A stretch of 64,000 nt of DNA from Garcia nutans (taxonomy: Eukaryota; Streptophyta; Magnoliopsida; Malpighiales; Euphorbiaceae). Below are positions 45,474-57,160 of this stretch, piece after piece. The stretch covers positions 6,944,001 to 7,008,000 of the forward strand of contig CANTUV010000009.1 in NCBI GenBank assembly GCA_947685225.1. The letters run 5' to 3'. A model generated the notes under the pieces. That model did not search any database and was not told the origin of the DNA. It saw only the letters and a list, made by a program, of their open reading frames with translations. The position numbers and the translations under genes were made by a program. How positions within the stretch are numbered: the first letter of the stretch is position 1; every line of letters starts with the position of its first letter.

Positions 45474-48400
45474 ATGACTGCAGATGAAGGAAAAGTGAGA
45501 ATTGAAAAGTTCGACGGTGCGGACTTTGGCTTCTGGAAGATGCAGATTGAAGATTATCTGTACCAGAAAAAGTTATATCAACCTCTCTCAGGAATAAAGC
45601 CAGAAGGCATGAAGGATGAAGAATGGAATCTTCTCGACAGACAAGCCCTTGGAGTTATTCGATTGACATTATCACGAAATGTTGCTTTCAACATCGCCAA
45701 AGAAAAGACCACAGCAGGTCTAATGGCGGCTCTCTCCAACATGTATGAAAAGCCATCAGCTTCAAACAAAGTTCATTTGATGAAGCGGTTATTCAATTTG
45801 CAAATGGCAGAAGGGGCATCAGTGGCCCAACACCTGAATGAATTCAACACAATCACAACCCAGTTGAGTTCCGTAGAAATTGAATTCGATGCTGAAATTC
45901 GGGCTTTGATTCTCTTATCATCTCTACCAGATAGTTGGAATGCTACCGTTACAGCGGTTAGCAGTTCATCGGGAAAAACCAAATTGAAATTCGATGATGT
46001 TCGGGATCTGGTGTTGAGTGAAGATATTCGACGAAGAGAATTGGGTGAAGCATCTACCTCTTCAGCTTTACACACAGAATCTAGAGGGAGAACTTTAGAA
46101 AAAAGTTCATATCGTGGCAGATCAAAATCTAGAAGAGACAAATCTAGATCGGGGAAGAAAGATTTCAAGTGTTATAACTGCGGCAAGAAGGGTCATTTTA
46201 AGAAAGATTGCCGAGCACCAAAGAAAGATAGCGGTGCACAGGGATCTGCAAATGTGACCGAGGAAGCAGGTGATGCCATGATTCTAAGTGTCAACAGTCC
46301 AATTGAATCATGGATTTTAGATTCTGGGGCATTTTTTCACGCTACCCCATGCCAAGAAATCATGGAGAACTACGTCAATGGTGATTTCGAGAAGGTTCAT
46401 CTAGCTGATGATGAAACCTTAAAGATCGTAGGAAAAGGGGACGTCCGATTAAAGTTGTCAAATGGGAATACCTGGAAGCTGCAAGGAGTGAGACATATTC
46501 CTAGTCTTAAAAGGAATTTGCTCTCTGTAGGACAACTTGATGAAGATGGTTATGGTACAACCTTCAAAAGCGGTGAATGGAAGATTACCAAAGGAGCACT
46601 CGTCATTGCCCGTGGTAAGAAGACTGGCACTCTCTATGTAACCTCAAACTTAGAGAATGTTATTTCAGTAGCAGATGCAGAAGAAAAATCAAACCTATGG
46701 CACCAAAGGCTTGGCCATATGAGCGAGAAAGGGATGAAGACGCTTTTGTCAAAAGGAAAATTGCCGGAACTGAAAAGTATCGATGTCGGCCTATGTGAAG
46801 ATTGTATCTTTGGAAAACAAAAGAAGGTCAGTTTTTCAAAGATTGGCAAGACACCCAAGGCAGAAAAATTAGAGTTGGTCCATACCGATGTATGGGGACC
46901 GTCTCCAATTCCATCTCTTGCAGGCTCATTGTATTACGTCACATTCATTGACGATTCAACAAGAAAGGTATGGGTGTATTTTCTGAAGAAGAAATCAGAA
47001 GTCTTTGATACATTCAGAAAATGGAAGGCCATGGTAGAAAATGAAACTGGTTTGAAAGTCAAGCGATTGAGGTCTGACAATGGAGGAGAGTACAGAGATA
47101 GAAGATTCAGAGAATTTTGCGCAAACAGCGGAATCAAGATGGAGAAAACAGTTCCCATGACACCGCAGCAGAATGGTGTAGCTGAGCGCATGAACAGAAC
47201 TCTGAATGAACGTGCCAGAAGCATGAGGATACATGCTGACTTGCCCAAGAATTTATGGGCTGAAGCTGTCAACACCGCTGCCTACCTAATCAACTGTGGG
47301 CCTTCAGTACCTTTAGATGGTGAAATACCAGAGGAAGCATGGAGCAAAAAAGAGGTAAACCTTTCACACTTAAGAGTGTTTGGTTGTATCTCTTACATAC
47401 ATATAGATTCTGCTGGAAGAAGTAAATTGGATGCCAAGTCAAACAAATGTGTCTTTGTTGGATATGGTGGTGATGAGTTCGGTTACCGATTTTGGGATTA
47501 TGAAAATCACAAGATCATTAGAAGCCGGGATGTCATATTCAATGAGAATGTAATGTACAAAGACAGATTAAATGCAGAATCAAATAGCTCCAAGATAGAT
47601 GTTGAAAATAAGGAATTTGTTGAGTTCGAGGATATTTCTGGAAATGATGTTCAGAATAGTCCTGAAGTAGAGGAGCCAAGCATGCCGGAATTGAGGCGCT
47701 CCTCCAGAATTACAAGACCAATCCAACGTTACTCGCCTTCTTTGCATTACTTGTTGCTGACAGACAATGGTGAACCAGAGTGCTACAATGAAGCAATACA
47801 AGTGGAGGATTCAATCAAGTGGGAGTCTGCCATGAAAGATGAGATGGACTCACTCATGTCAAATCATACATGGGAATTAGTTGAACTACCACAAGGCAAG
47901 AAAGCACTCCACAACAAGTGGATTTATAGGATCAAAGAAGAGCATGATGGAAGTAAACGCTACAAAGCAAGATTGGTTGTAAAAGGTTTTCAACAAAAGG
48001 AAGGTATTGACTATACTGAAATTTTCTCTCCAGTCGTGAAGCTTACGACAATCAGACTGGTATTGAAAATTGTAGCCGCAGAAAATTTACATCTTGAACA
48101 ATTAGATGTAAAGACAGCATTCCTTCATGGAGATTTGGAGGAAGAGATCTACATGAAGCAACCAGAAGGCTTCATTAAGGCAGACAAGAAAAATCTAGTG
48201 TGCAAGTTGAAGAAGAGTTTATATGGTCTAAAACAAGCTCCTAGACAGTGGTACAGAAAGTTTGATAGTTTTATGAGCAGCAGCGGTTTCACAAGATGCC
48301 AAGCAGATCATTGTTGCTACATCAAGAAGTTTGACAATAGCTTTATTATTTTATTGTTATACGTCGATGATATGCTCGTTGCAGGTTCAGACATGCAAGA

Positions 48401-49319
48401 GATTAAAAATTTAAAGCAGAAATTGTCAAAACAGTTTGCAATGAAAGATCTGGGTGCTGCAAAGCAGATTCTTGGAATGAGGATCAAGAGAGACATGAAG
48501 TCGGGGACTTTGATGTTATCACAGGCTGAGTACATAACCAAAGTACTAGCCAGATTCAACATGCAAGATGCTAAATCAGTGAGCACACCTTTAGGTGTTC
48601 ATTTCAGACTCTCCAAAGAACAGTCACCGAAGACTGAGGAGGAACGTGCACACATGACGAAGGTGCCATATGCCTCAGCAATTGGGAGTTTGATGTATGC
48701 CATGGTTTGTACCAGACCAGATATTGCTCAAGCAGTGGGAGCTGTTAGCAGGTACATGAATAATCCAGGCAAGGCACACTGGGAAGCAGTCAAATGGATT
48801 CTCAGATATCTTCGAGGTACCACAGATAAGGCGCTTTGTTTTAAAAGTGGAGATACGACACTAGCAGGTTATGTGGATGCTGACTTAGCTGGAAATGTTG
48901 ACGTTAGAAAGAGCACTACAGGGTATGTCTATACTCTAGGAGGTACCGCAGTGAGCTGGGTCTCTCAATTACAGAAGATAGTTGCTCTCTCCACAACTGA
49001 AGCAGAATATGTCGCTGTCACGGAAGCCAGCAAAGAAATGGTTTGGCTCCAAGGTTTCTGGGAGGAGTTGGGCAAGAAGCAAGAAAACAATATCTTGCAT
49101 TGTGACAGTCAGAGTGCCATACATCTAGCGAAGAATCCGTCTTTTCATGCCAGAACGAAGCACATACAGTTGCGGTATCACTTTATCAGGTCACTTCTGG
49201 AAGATGGGATTTTGAAACTTGAGAAGATTAGTGGAACTCAAAATCCGGCAGACATGTTGACGAAGACGGTGACTATTGATAAACTGAAGCTGTGCTCAGC
49301 TTCAGTTGGCCTATACTAG
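45474..49319 (+). CDS. gag-pol: Intact Ty1/copia gag-pol polyprotein (1281 aa), element E
   Basis: The frame is open from 45417 but that codon is GTG; the first ATG is 45474. Order: gag core (residues about 1-225); CCHC zinc knuckle CYNCGKKGHFKKDC (233-246); protease WILDSGAFFH with catalytic Asp 283, where Phe replaces the usual Ser after DSGA; GAG-pre-integrase and HHCC finger from LWHQRLGH (409); integrase with D472, D535 and E571 (DD35E). RT includes QLDVKTAFLHG (Asp 878) and YVDD (Asp 965/966). Copia RNase H includes LSTTEAEY and ends ASVGLY. Length is normal for the family. Gag and enzymes assemble cytoplasmic particles for reverse transcription; integrase inserts the cDNA in the nucleus. 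No stop or frameshift. Confidence 0.96.
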   Translation: MTADEGKVRIEKFDGADFGFWKMQIEDYLYQKKLYQPLSGIKPEGMKDEEWNLLDRQALGVIRLTLSRNVAFNIAKEKTTAGLMAALSNMYEKPSASNKVHLMKRLFNLQMAEGASVAQHLNEFNTITTQLSSVEIEFDAEIRALILLSSLPDSWNATVTAVSSSSGKTKLKFDDVRDLVLSEDIRRRELGEASTSSALHTESRGRTLEKSSYRGRSKSRRDKSRSGKKDFKCYNCGKKGHFKKDCRAPKKDSGAQGSANVTEEAGDAMILSVNSPIESWILDSGAFFHATPCQEIMENYVNGDFEKVHLADDETLKIVGKGDVRLKLSNGNTWKLQGVRHIPSLKRNLLSVGQLDEDGYGTTFKSGEWKITKGALVIARGKKTGTLYVTSNLENVISVADAEEKSNLWHQRLGHMSEKGMKTLLSKGKLPELKSIDVGLCEDCIFGKQKKVSFSKIGKTPKAEKLELVHTDVWGPSPIPSLAGSLYYVTFIDDSTRKVWVYFLKKKSEVFDTFRKWKAMVENETGLKVKRLRSDNGGEYRDRRFREFCANSGIKMEKTVPMTPQQNGVAERMNRTLNERARSMRIHADLPKNLWAEAVNTAAYLINCGPSVPLDGEIPEEAWSKKEVNLSHLRVFGCISYIHIDSAGRSKLDAKSNKCVFVGYGGDEFGYRFWDYENHKIIRSRDVIFNENVMYKDRLNAESNSSKIDVENKEFVEFEDISGNDVQNSPEVEEPSMPELRRSSRITRPIQRYSPSLHYLLLTDNGEPECYNEAIQVEDSIKWESAMKDEMDSLMSNHTWELVELPQGKKALHNKWIYRIKEEHDGSKRYKARLVVKGFQQKEGIDYTEIFSPVVKLTTIRLVLKIVAAENLHLEQLDVKTAFLHGDLEEEIYMKQPEGFIKADKKNLVCKLKKSLYGLKQAPRQWYRKFDSFMSSSGFTRCQADHCCYIKKFDNSFIILLLYVDDMLVAGSDMQEIKNLKQKLSKQFAMKDLGAAKQILGMRIKRDMKSGTLMLSQAEYITKVLARFNMQDAKSVSTPLGVHFRLSKEQSPKTEEERAHMTKVPYASAIGSLMYAMVCTRPDIAQAVGAVSRYMNNPGKAHWEAVKWILRYLRGTTDKALCFKSGDTTLAGYVDADLAGNVDVRKSTTGYVYTLGGTAVSWVSQLQKIVALSTTEAEYVAVTEASKEMVWLQGFWEELGKKQENNILHCDSQSAIHLAKNPSFHARTKHIQLRYHFIRSLLEDGILKLEKISGTQNPADMLTKTVTIDKLKLCSASVGLY

Positions 49320-49383
49320 TATCAAGGTCGTAGAAGAGCTGTTGCATTGATCAAGGTGTGAAGACAGATTGAAATCAGTCTTC

Positions 49384-49394
49384 AAGTGGGAGAT
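49384..49394 (+). other. Polypurine tract of element E
   Basis: The AAGTGGGAGAT run immediately before the 3' LTR matches the plus-strand primer position and the usual copia GTGGGAGA form. Confidence 0.85.
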
Positions 49395-49888
49395 TGTCAA
49401 AGAAGTAGGCACCAACCATTTTTTGTCAAAAATGGAGGTGCCTAATTAAGGGGATTGTCAAAAATGGAGGTGCCTAATTTAGGACATTGTCAAAAGTGGA
49501 GGTACTTAAATTTGGGGAATTGTTAAAGTCAAAAATGGAGGTGCCTAATTTATTGACTAATTTCACCAACCCATGTTTTTGAAGCCTATATAAACCCATC
49601 CACTTCATTTGGAAGACACACCTCAAAAATTGAAGAAGTAAAGAGAAGAGAGTGTCTTTGAGAGAATTTTGTGAGGAAAAATTCTTGTTCATAATTGAGT
49701 GAGGGTTGTGAGTGTTTGTAAACACATTGTATTTTCTCCTTAATAGAAGTCTGCAGCAGCTCCGGAGACGTAGGCATAATTGGCCGAACTCCGTTATCAA
49801 ATTCTGTGTTATTATTCCGCATTTATTTTCGCTCTCTTACTAATCTGGTCTAAGGGAATAGAGTGGTAATCACCATAATATCCCAACA
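49395..49888 (+). repeat. 3' LTR of element E (494 bp)
   Basis: TGTCAAAG..CCCAACA, one substitution from the 5' LTR, followed by the GAACT duplication at 49889-49893. Confidence 0.96.
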
Positions 49889-49893
49889 GAACT
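49889..49893 (+). other. Target site duplication of element E (right copy, GAACT)
   Basis: Exact repeat of 44785-44789. Confidence 0.95.
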
Positions 49894-50674
49894 CACATAA
49901 CATTGCCGCGTACGTTCTCCGCTCAGTTTGGTAAGCACGAGTTTAAAATCATCTTTTATTTTGCAAAGATTTGTTTCTTATATTTTGAAAAGAATACTCT
50001 CCTTTTATTTTGAAAAAAAAATGATATTGGCTTTGTGCTGAAAGCTTGATTGGAAAGTTGTCACCTCAATTTATTTATTTTAAAAAAATTTAAGGAAAAA
50101 ATCCATTTTGTTGACTCCATGAAAAATTGTTTATTTTGAACCCTAAAGACATTAGTCTGAACCCAATCACGATGGGTTTTGAACTAAGTTTGCAAGTTGA
50201 TTTTAAGTAAATAATTATTTCCCTTTAATTAAACCTTAACATTTAAAATTTTGATTTTTATGCAATGGAAATTAAAATATGAATGACAAATAATTATATG
50301 CATTTGCAGTTATTATCATAATATCAATCCAAGTGAAAAAATAAAAATAAAGTTACAACTCCAAATTGACATATATAGGGGAGCTTTGACTCCAGCCCAT
50401 TGTAGGTATTAGGTAAAGCATAAATCATGAACTAAAATTAATTATTAGAACTCCAAGACTACATACACAGAGGAGCATTAGCTCTACCTTATGGGTATAA
50501 CTAAGCACAAATTCTCAAAAGAAATAAATTTTAGCAAATAATAATTGAATAATCAAATAAAACCAATTAAATCAAAATAAACAACATAAACAAATAAATA
50601 AATAGAGAAGAACCAATTATGTGGCTTTTAATGGATTTACTGCTTCGAGTAAAATTTCAAATATGTCTACATAT
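49894..50674. other. Continuation of the pre-insertion sequence, no gene
   Basis: The target DNA of element E resumes (CACATAACATTGCCGCG). Two similar phrases, 'ttgactccagcccattgtaggtatt' and 'ttagctctaccttatgggtata' (about 50385 and 50477), hint at a decayed local repeat. Possibly the remains of element D's 3' end; not provable here. Confidence 0.45.
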
Positions 50675-51599
50675 TGTTAGGTTTTCATGGATGTCAAACA
50701 GAATCAAAAGCAGCGGAATAAATAAATATAGTCCATGAAGACCTGCCAAGATCTATGATTTTCAATTAAATCTAAAGAAGGGTTAATTGTCTTACCTCTT
50801 TAAATGAATTTCAATTTCTTTCTTTTGGCAAATGAATGGATCACCATATGTTGTTGATCACGAACACCCTATATGATATCCATACGAACAAATTGAAAAA
50901 CAAAACAGGCGTAAGTGTACTAGCACTCTTTTTCTAAAGATTCTCTTTAGTAAATAATATGAGTCTTTTTTTTGTATTTTCTCTAAAAAAATGTAACTCA
51001 ATTAGCTAATGGGAACATAACATGTATGTAATCTTCCTAAGTGAATCCATTAGGGTTTTTAAATCCTAATCATATTCGAATTTTGTTTTGTTAATTATTC
51101 TCAATAATTAATAAATAATATATATCTGACATATATAATTCAAAATTCTCCTAAATCTTTAAGAAATAGAATATATATATTATATTTATAACCCCATTAG
51201 ATTTCATTAACTATTAAGGAAAATAAGAATGCATTCTTGAAAATTTTTGATATTTATTTTTAATATTTCATTACAAAAATAAAACATTTTAATTTCCATA
51301 ATGTTTTCAAGAATGCATAAAAAAAACTCAAATTAATTATACCTATTTGATTCTTCTATGTGTGTGACCATATATGTTCACTTAATATTGGCAATGGGCT
51401 TAAACAATTATTTTAAGCCACATAAATCAAGTGACTATCTAAATTAAGTGAATATTGGATATTCAAGTAACCTTAGTTCACAATTAGATATTTAGTCCAT
51501 TTGTTACACGATATCTTAGATCAATCATAAGGCATGTAATATATCATCGTTATATCGATTGATCAAATTTTCTTGATTCCCACGCAAATTGTCTTAACA
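50675..51599 (-). repeat. Solo LTR, copia-like (925 bp)
   Basis: Bounded by perfect 5-bp inverted ends TGTTA..TAACA, with flanks CATAT and AATAT (four of five bases match) as a probable target duplication. 'AAAGCAGCGGAA' near the left end, read in reverse, is a phrase common at the 3' end of some plant copia LTRs, so I place it on the minus strand. No internal sequence, consistent with LTR-LTR recombination. Confidence 0.7.
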
Positions 51600-51603
51600 A
51601 ATA

Positions 51604-51850
51604 TGTAACAACCCCACTAGCACAGTCTTACGACAGCTGGTCTCTTGGGCATTTTCTCCCGTAGGTGGACCGTAGTCCCAGCCCTCAACCAAGCAGGCCG
51701 CCACAGTACCCGTTCACCTCACAGCTTCCGAGCAAGAATTTGTTTATTTGGCCTCAAATGAGGTCGTCTCCCTCATTCGAACCCATGACCTCCTCCCTTA
51801 AGAGGAAACCATGAGATGAACGAGTACCATTTCTACCACTGGTTCAATAT
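51604..51850 (-). mobile_element. tRNA-derived SINE-like element
   Basis: The reverse complement begins at about 51850 with a box A-like TGGTAGAAATGG (51828-51839). About 45 bases later comes a box B-like GGGTTCGAATG (51774-51784), the internal RNA polymerase III promoter of tRNA-derived SINEs. A GC-richer body of about 170 bases follows and ends GTGGGGTTGTTACATA. Length and layout fit a plant SINE; the family is not identified and the 3' tail is not a clear homopolymer. The tRNA-like part does not fold into a full tRNA by eye. Confidence 0.6.
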
Positions 51851-53000
51851 TTTTTTTCTCGAATTTAGGCTAAATTGGAACTTTATTAAATATCAGAATC
51901 CAAATTAAATTAACATCAGGGTTCAATTTAGACTTTAATTAAATATCATAGTCCAATTTGGACTTGGGTTAAAAATTAGATCCAAATTGAACTTAGTTTT
52001 TAATAAATAACTTTTAAATTATTAATAATTTATAATGTTAATAAACAATTTTATAATATTTTAATTTATGATAATTTTAATGATTTATAATTTTAACAAA
52101 TAATTTATAATTTATAATTTTAAAAATTATTATAATTTATTAATATTAAAAAATTATTTTCATAAAAGGGCAATAATTTTTTTATATTAATAATTTATCA
52201 TATTTATAAATAGTTTTTATAATACTATTAATATTATAAATTAATATTAAAAAATATGAAATATAAAAATTAAAGAAAATTGTAAAATACATAAATAAAT
52301 AAAATATATAAAAATATAAAAATATATAAAATAAATAAATAAAAATACACAAAGTCATCTAACAATAATTATTAACCCCTTCAACACAAAAATCTATTGA
52401 AGTTCAACTATAACATATACTAATTCAGCAGATTACATTCATCGTCAAACCATATGTTGCCGCATTGTTAGTATAATATGCTAGTGTAATTTTTTTTTTA
52501 TAAATTTTTGTAATTTTTATATTTTATATTTTTAATATTAATTTATAATATTAATAATATTATAAAAATTTTATGTATTTTTATTTATTTATTTATTTTA
52601 AATTTTAATATTAATTTATAAGATTAATATAATTATAAAAGTTATTTATTAATATGATAAATTTTAAATATACAAATTTTTTAGCCCTTATATTAAAATA
52701 ATTTTTTAATATTATAATTTACAATATTCTTAAATTATAATAATTTTTAAAAACTATAAATTAAAATATTATAAATTATTAATAATTAAAAAGCTATTTA
52801 TTATTATTAAGTTTAATTGGGGCCCTAATACTTTTAAAAAAATAAATTGGACACAAATATTTAACCTAAATTCAAATTGAATTTTGTCGTCAATTCAAGT
52901 TAACCATTTCGTTAAAAAAAATTCAATTTGACTTAAATTTGAAAGAAAAAGTTTTAATTTGGCCTAAATTTAAAATAAAAAATTTCAATTTGGTTCAAAA
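51851..53000. mobile_element. AT-rich foldback (long inverted repeat) element, about 1.15 kb
   Basis: The left arm (from 'gaatttaggctaaattggaactttatt', about 51860) is the imperfect inverse of the right arm (ending 'ttaatttggcctaaatttaaa', about 52975). The pairing continues inward through matching AT-rich blocks (52015-52330 against 52490-52800), around a small centre at about 52340-52480. No coding capacity. Probably a non-autonomous foldback or MULE-like element. Confidence 0.65.
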
Positions 53001-53724
53001 AAGTTTAAGGTTCAATCATAACTTCAAGCTATAGTACATGGTATAAATTTGACATTTGTTTTTAAATATTAAAAGTTAATCAAATATCATAAAAAATTTC
53101 TATTTTCTATCGAACTTTTCCAATAATGACCAAGTTTTGAGTTACTACTTTTTGATATTTTTTGTATGATTATATCTTCCATTACTTATTTTTTTGAATT
53201 TTTTTAAATTTTTATGTGTTTCATACTTTTCATCAAAACTGTAAATTTCTTTATTATTTTCTTCATCTTTATTAATTGGATAACTTTTAGTAGAAAGGTA
53301 ATAATTATTTCTTATAATAGTTGTATCATCGTATATGATACACTTATCACCGTATATGATACACAATTTTTCATATTTTTTATAATTTTTTTTAAAATTT
53401 TTACTTTTCATATTTTTTATAATTTTTTCTAAATTCTTTTGTCATTTACTCACCTATTAGAAAAAATAAATTATAGTTATTTATTCAAAATATGCACCAT
53501 AATATCAATTAGATATTATCAATAATAATTAAATTCAAATAAAATATTAAAAAACTAAAAAATTAAGAAAATGTCAATTATAACTATTATAATTGAATTT
53601 GCAGAAGAATAAGAAAAGTAGAAAATACATGAAGAAAATAAAAAAAATGTATAAACTATAATGAAAAGAAAAAAAAAACTATGGAGATAAGTGAAAAAAA
53701 ACTTTATAGTGAAAGAAAAAAAAT
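53001..53724. other. AT-rich spacer, no gene
   Basis: Contains two copies of CGTATATGATACAC (about 53331 and 53352). Open frames on both strands are AT-rich artefacts. Confidence 0.5.
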
Positions 53725-54197
53725 TACCAAAAATAGACCATCATTAAAATTTTTAATATGTTTTAGACTCATTTCACCTTAGATGACTTAAAAATTATAA
53801 AGATACCCTTAAATCTAATAAACAATTATTTCTTTTTCATTTTGAAGCGCCACCAGCCACTATCTTTATTTTCTTAATTTTTTTCTCTTTTACTAATATT
53901 CTACAATTTTCATCTCCATTTTCATTAAAACTTTGTATTTATTCTTTATTATTTACAATACGACATTCACTGATGTATTAAATCAGTAAGTTATAGTTAT
54001 TTTTTAAAATCAATTTATATTAAAATAATAATTTTATTTTTAACAATATATGCATATTTGAGTTGTTATAATTATGATATTTTATATAAAAAAAAAACTT
54101 GTTGATTTTATTGTGTTTAATCATAATCTCTATCTCTTTTCTATTTTTTTCTTTTTTTTTTCTTTCATTTTAATTTTTGGACTGTCTTATAAATCTG

Positions 54198-57160
54198 CCC
54201 TAACTCATAACAAAATATTTTTTCTGCTATTAAAAAATTTTTCATTTCACTTTCTAAGACAGTCCGTATACTTGAATCTTAAAATAAAATGCCTGATTGA
54301 TATTGATTTTTAAATGAAAAAATTTAAAGAACTGTTCTAACTCTCTCTAACTTGGCTTAACTCACATCAAAATATTTCTTTTTACTATAGAAAATTCTCT
54401 ATTTTACTTTCTAAGATAGTTTGTAACTTGAATCTTAAAATAAAATATGTTTAGTTTATGTTAATTTTCAAAAAGAAAAATATTTAAAGTATTGCCCTAA
54501 CTCCCCTAACTTACCCTAACTCATATCAAAATTCATCTTGTTGCTATAAGACATTCTCTATTTCACTTTTTAAGGCAGTCGACATACTTGAATCTTAAAA
54601 TAAAATATGTCTGATTTATATTAATTTTTTTAAAAAAATATATAAAATGCCGCCCTAATACCCAATAACTTGCCCAAACTCATATCAAAATACTTCTTTC
54701 TTCTATAAAAAAAATTTCATTATATATTTTAAGATAATCTGCACACTTGAATCTTAAAATAAAATTTGTCTGATTTATCTTAATTTTAAAAGGAAAAAAA
54801 ATTTACAGTACTATCTTAACTCCTATAACTTGCTCTAACTCATATCAAAATACTTCTTTTAAGATAGTCTGCATACTATAGAAAATTCTTTATTATATAT
54901 ATATATATTTTTTAAGATAGTCTACATACTTAAATCTTAAAATAAAATTTATGTGATTTATATTGATTTTTAAAGGGAAGAAAAAGCGTATAGTACTGCC
55001 CTAACTCTCAATAACTTGCACTAACTCATACTAAAATACTTCTTTCAACTATAGAAAATTCTCTATTGTATATTTTAATATAGTCCACATACTTGATTCT
55101 TAAATAAAATATCTGGTTTATGTTAATTTTTAAAGAAAAAAAATATATAGTACTATTCTAACTCCTTATAATTTGCCCTAACTCATATCAAAATACTTCT
55201 TTCTGCTATAAAAAAATTTTTCATTATATATTTTAATATAGTCCGCATACTTCAATCTTAAATAAAATATGTCTGATTTATTTTGATTTTTAAAGGGAAG
55301 AAAAATATATAGTACTGCCTTAATTCCTCCTAACTTGCCCTAACTCATATCAAAATACTTATTTCTATTATAAAATTTTTTTTATTATACATTATAAGCT
55401 AGTCTGTACACTTAAATCTTAAAATAAAATCTGTCTGATTTATGTTGACTTTAAAAGGAAAGAAAAAATTTACAGTATTGCTCTAACTCCCCAAAACTTG
55501 TCATAACTCATATCAAAATACTTCTTTCTGTAATAGAAAATTCTTCATTATATATTTTAAGATAGTCTGCACACTTAAATCTTAAAATAAAATTTATATG
55601 ATTTATGTTGATTTTTAAAGAAAAGAAAAAGTGTACAATGCTGCCCTAACTCTTATAACTTGTCCTAACTTATATCGAAATAATTCTTTCAACTATAGAA
55701 AATTCTCCATTATATATTTTAAGATAGTATACACACTTGAATTTTAAAATAAAATCTGTCTGATTTATATTAATTTTTAAAAGGAAGAAAAAGTGTACAA
55801 TATTGCCTTAATTTTTCACAACTTGCCCTAACTCAAATTAAAATACTTCTTTCTACTATAGAAAATTCTCCATTATATATTTTAAGATATTATGCACACT
55901 TAAATTTTAAAATAAAATTTATCTGATTTATGTTGATTTTTAAAGGAAAGAAAAAATTTACAGTAATGTCCTAACTCATCATATATTGTCCTAATTCATA
56001 TCAAAATACTTCTTTCTGCTATAAAAAAAATTCTCCATTATACATTTTAAGACAATTTATATACTTAAATCTTAAAATAAAATTTATCTGATTTATGTTG
56101 ATTTTTTTAAAAAAAATGATTTATATTGATTTTTAAAAGGAAGAAAAAATTTACAGTACTGCCCTGACTCTCCATAACTTGCCCTAACTCATATCAAAAT
56201 AATTTTTTCTGCTATAAAAAATTCTCCATTATATATTTTAAGATAGTGTATATACTTAAATCTTAAATTAAAATTTGTTTGATTTTTGTTAATTTTTAAA
56301 GAGAAGAAAAAGTGTACGGTATTGTCATAACTCCCCATAATTTACCCTAACTCATATCAAAATACTTCTTTATACTATATAAAATTCTCTATTATACATT
56401 TAAGATAGTATGCACACTTAAATTTTAAAATAAAATTTATCTGATTTATGTTGATTTTTAAATAAAAAAAAAGTGTACAGTACTGCCATAACTCTCCATA
56501 ACTTATCATAACTCATGTTAAAATATTTTTTTCTACTATAGAAAATTATCCATTATACATTTTAAGATAATTTATACACTTAAATCTTAAAATAAAATTT
56601 ATTTGATTTATGTTGATTTTTACAGGAAAAAAGTTTACAGTACTGTCCTAACTCTCTATAACTTGCCCTAACTCATATCAAAATATTTTTTTTCGCTATA
56701 GAAAATTCTTTATTATACATTTTAAGATAATCTACACACTTAAATCTTAAAATAAAATTTACCTGATTTATATTAATTTTTAAAGGGAATAAAAAGGTTA
56801 TAGTACTGCTGTAACTTTTCATAACTTGCCCTAACTCATATTAAAATACTTCTTTCTGCTATAGAAAATTATCTATTATACATTTTAAGATAGCCTGCAT
56901 GCTTAAATCTTAAAATAAAATTTGTCTGATTTATGTTAATTTTTAAAAAGAAGAAAAAGTTTATAATACTACCTTAACTCCCCTAATTTGCCTTAACTTG
57001 CATCAAAAATACTTTTTTCTGCTTTACAAAATTCTCCATTTCACTTTCTGAGATAGTCTACATATTTAAATATTAAAATAAAATATGTATGATTTATGTT
57101 TATTTTTAAAAAGTTAAAGTGAACAGAACTGCTCTAATTTCTCATAACTTATCTCAATTC
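54198..57160 (+). repeat. Tandem array, left arm of the large foldback (about 18 units of about 163 bp)
   Basis: Each unit has 'taacttgccctaactcatatcaaaatacttcttt', 'attctccattatatattttaagatag', 'cacacttaaatcttaaaataaaat', 'tctgatttatgttgatttttaaa' and 'agtactgccctaactc'. Units diverge by substitutions and small indels. Confidence 0.88.

Larger units (their letters stand above)
44790..49888 (+). mobile_element. Element E: complete Ty1/copia (Tork-like) retrotransposon
   Basis: Has 494-bp LTRs (TGTCAAAG..CCCAACA) with a single mismatch, GAACT target duplication on both sides, iMet-type primer site, one uninterrupted gag-pol frame, and polypurine tract. Everything a self-sufficient copia element needs is visible. 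It lies inside the 3' part of element D and is the youngest insertion in the window. Lineage is judged from the gag FDGADFGFW and the integrase/RT wording. Transcription is likely restrained by host silencing, which the sequence cannot show. Confidence 0.95.

Noticed and set aside
53145..53432. Overlapping AT-rich frames on both strands
   Set aside because: Phe/Ile or Lys/Asn-rich translations of simple AT-rich DNA.
54074..54313. Membrane-like small proteins at 54074-54313 and 59615-59824
   Set aside because: They are the two arms of the large foldback read in inverse orientation; hydrophobicity follows from T-rich sequence.
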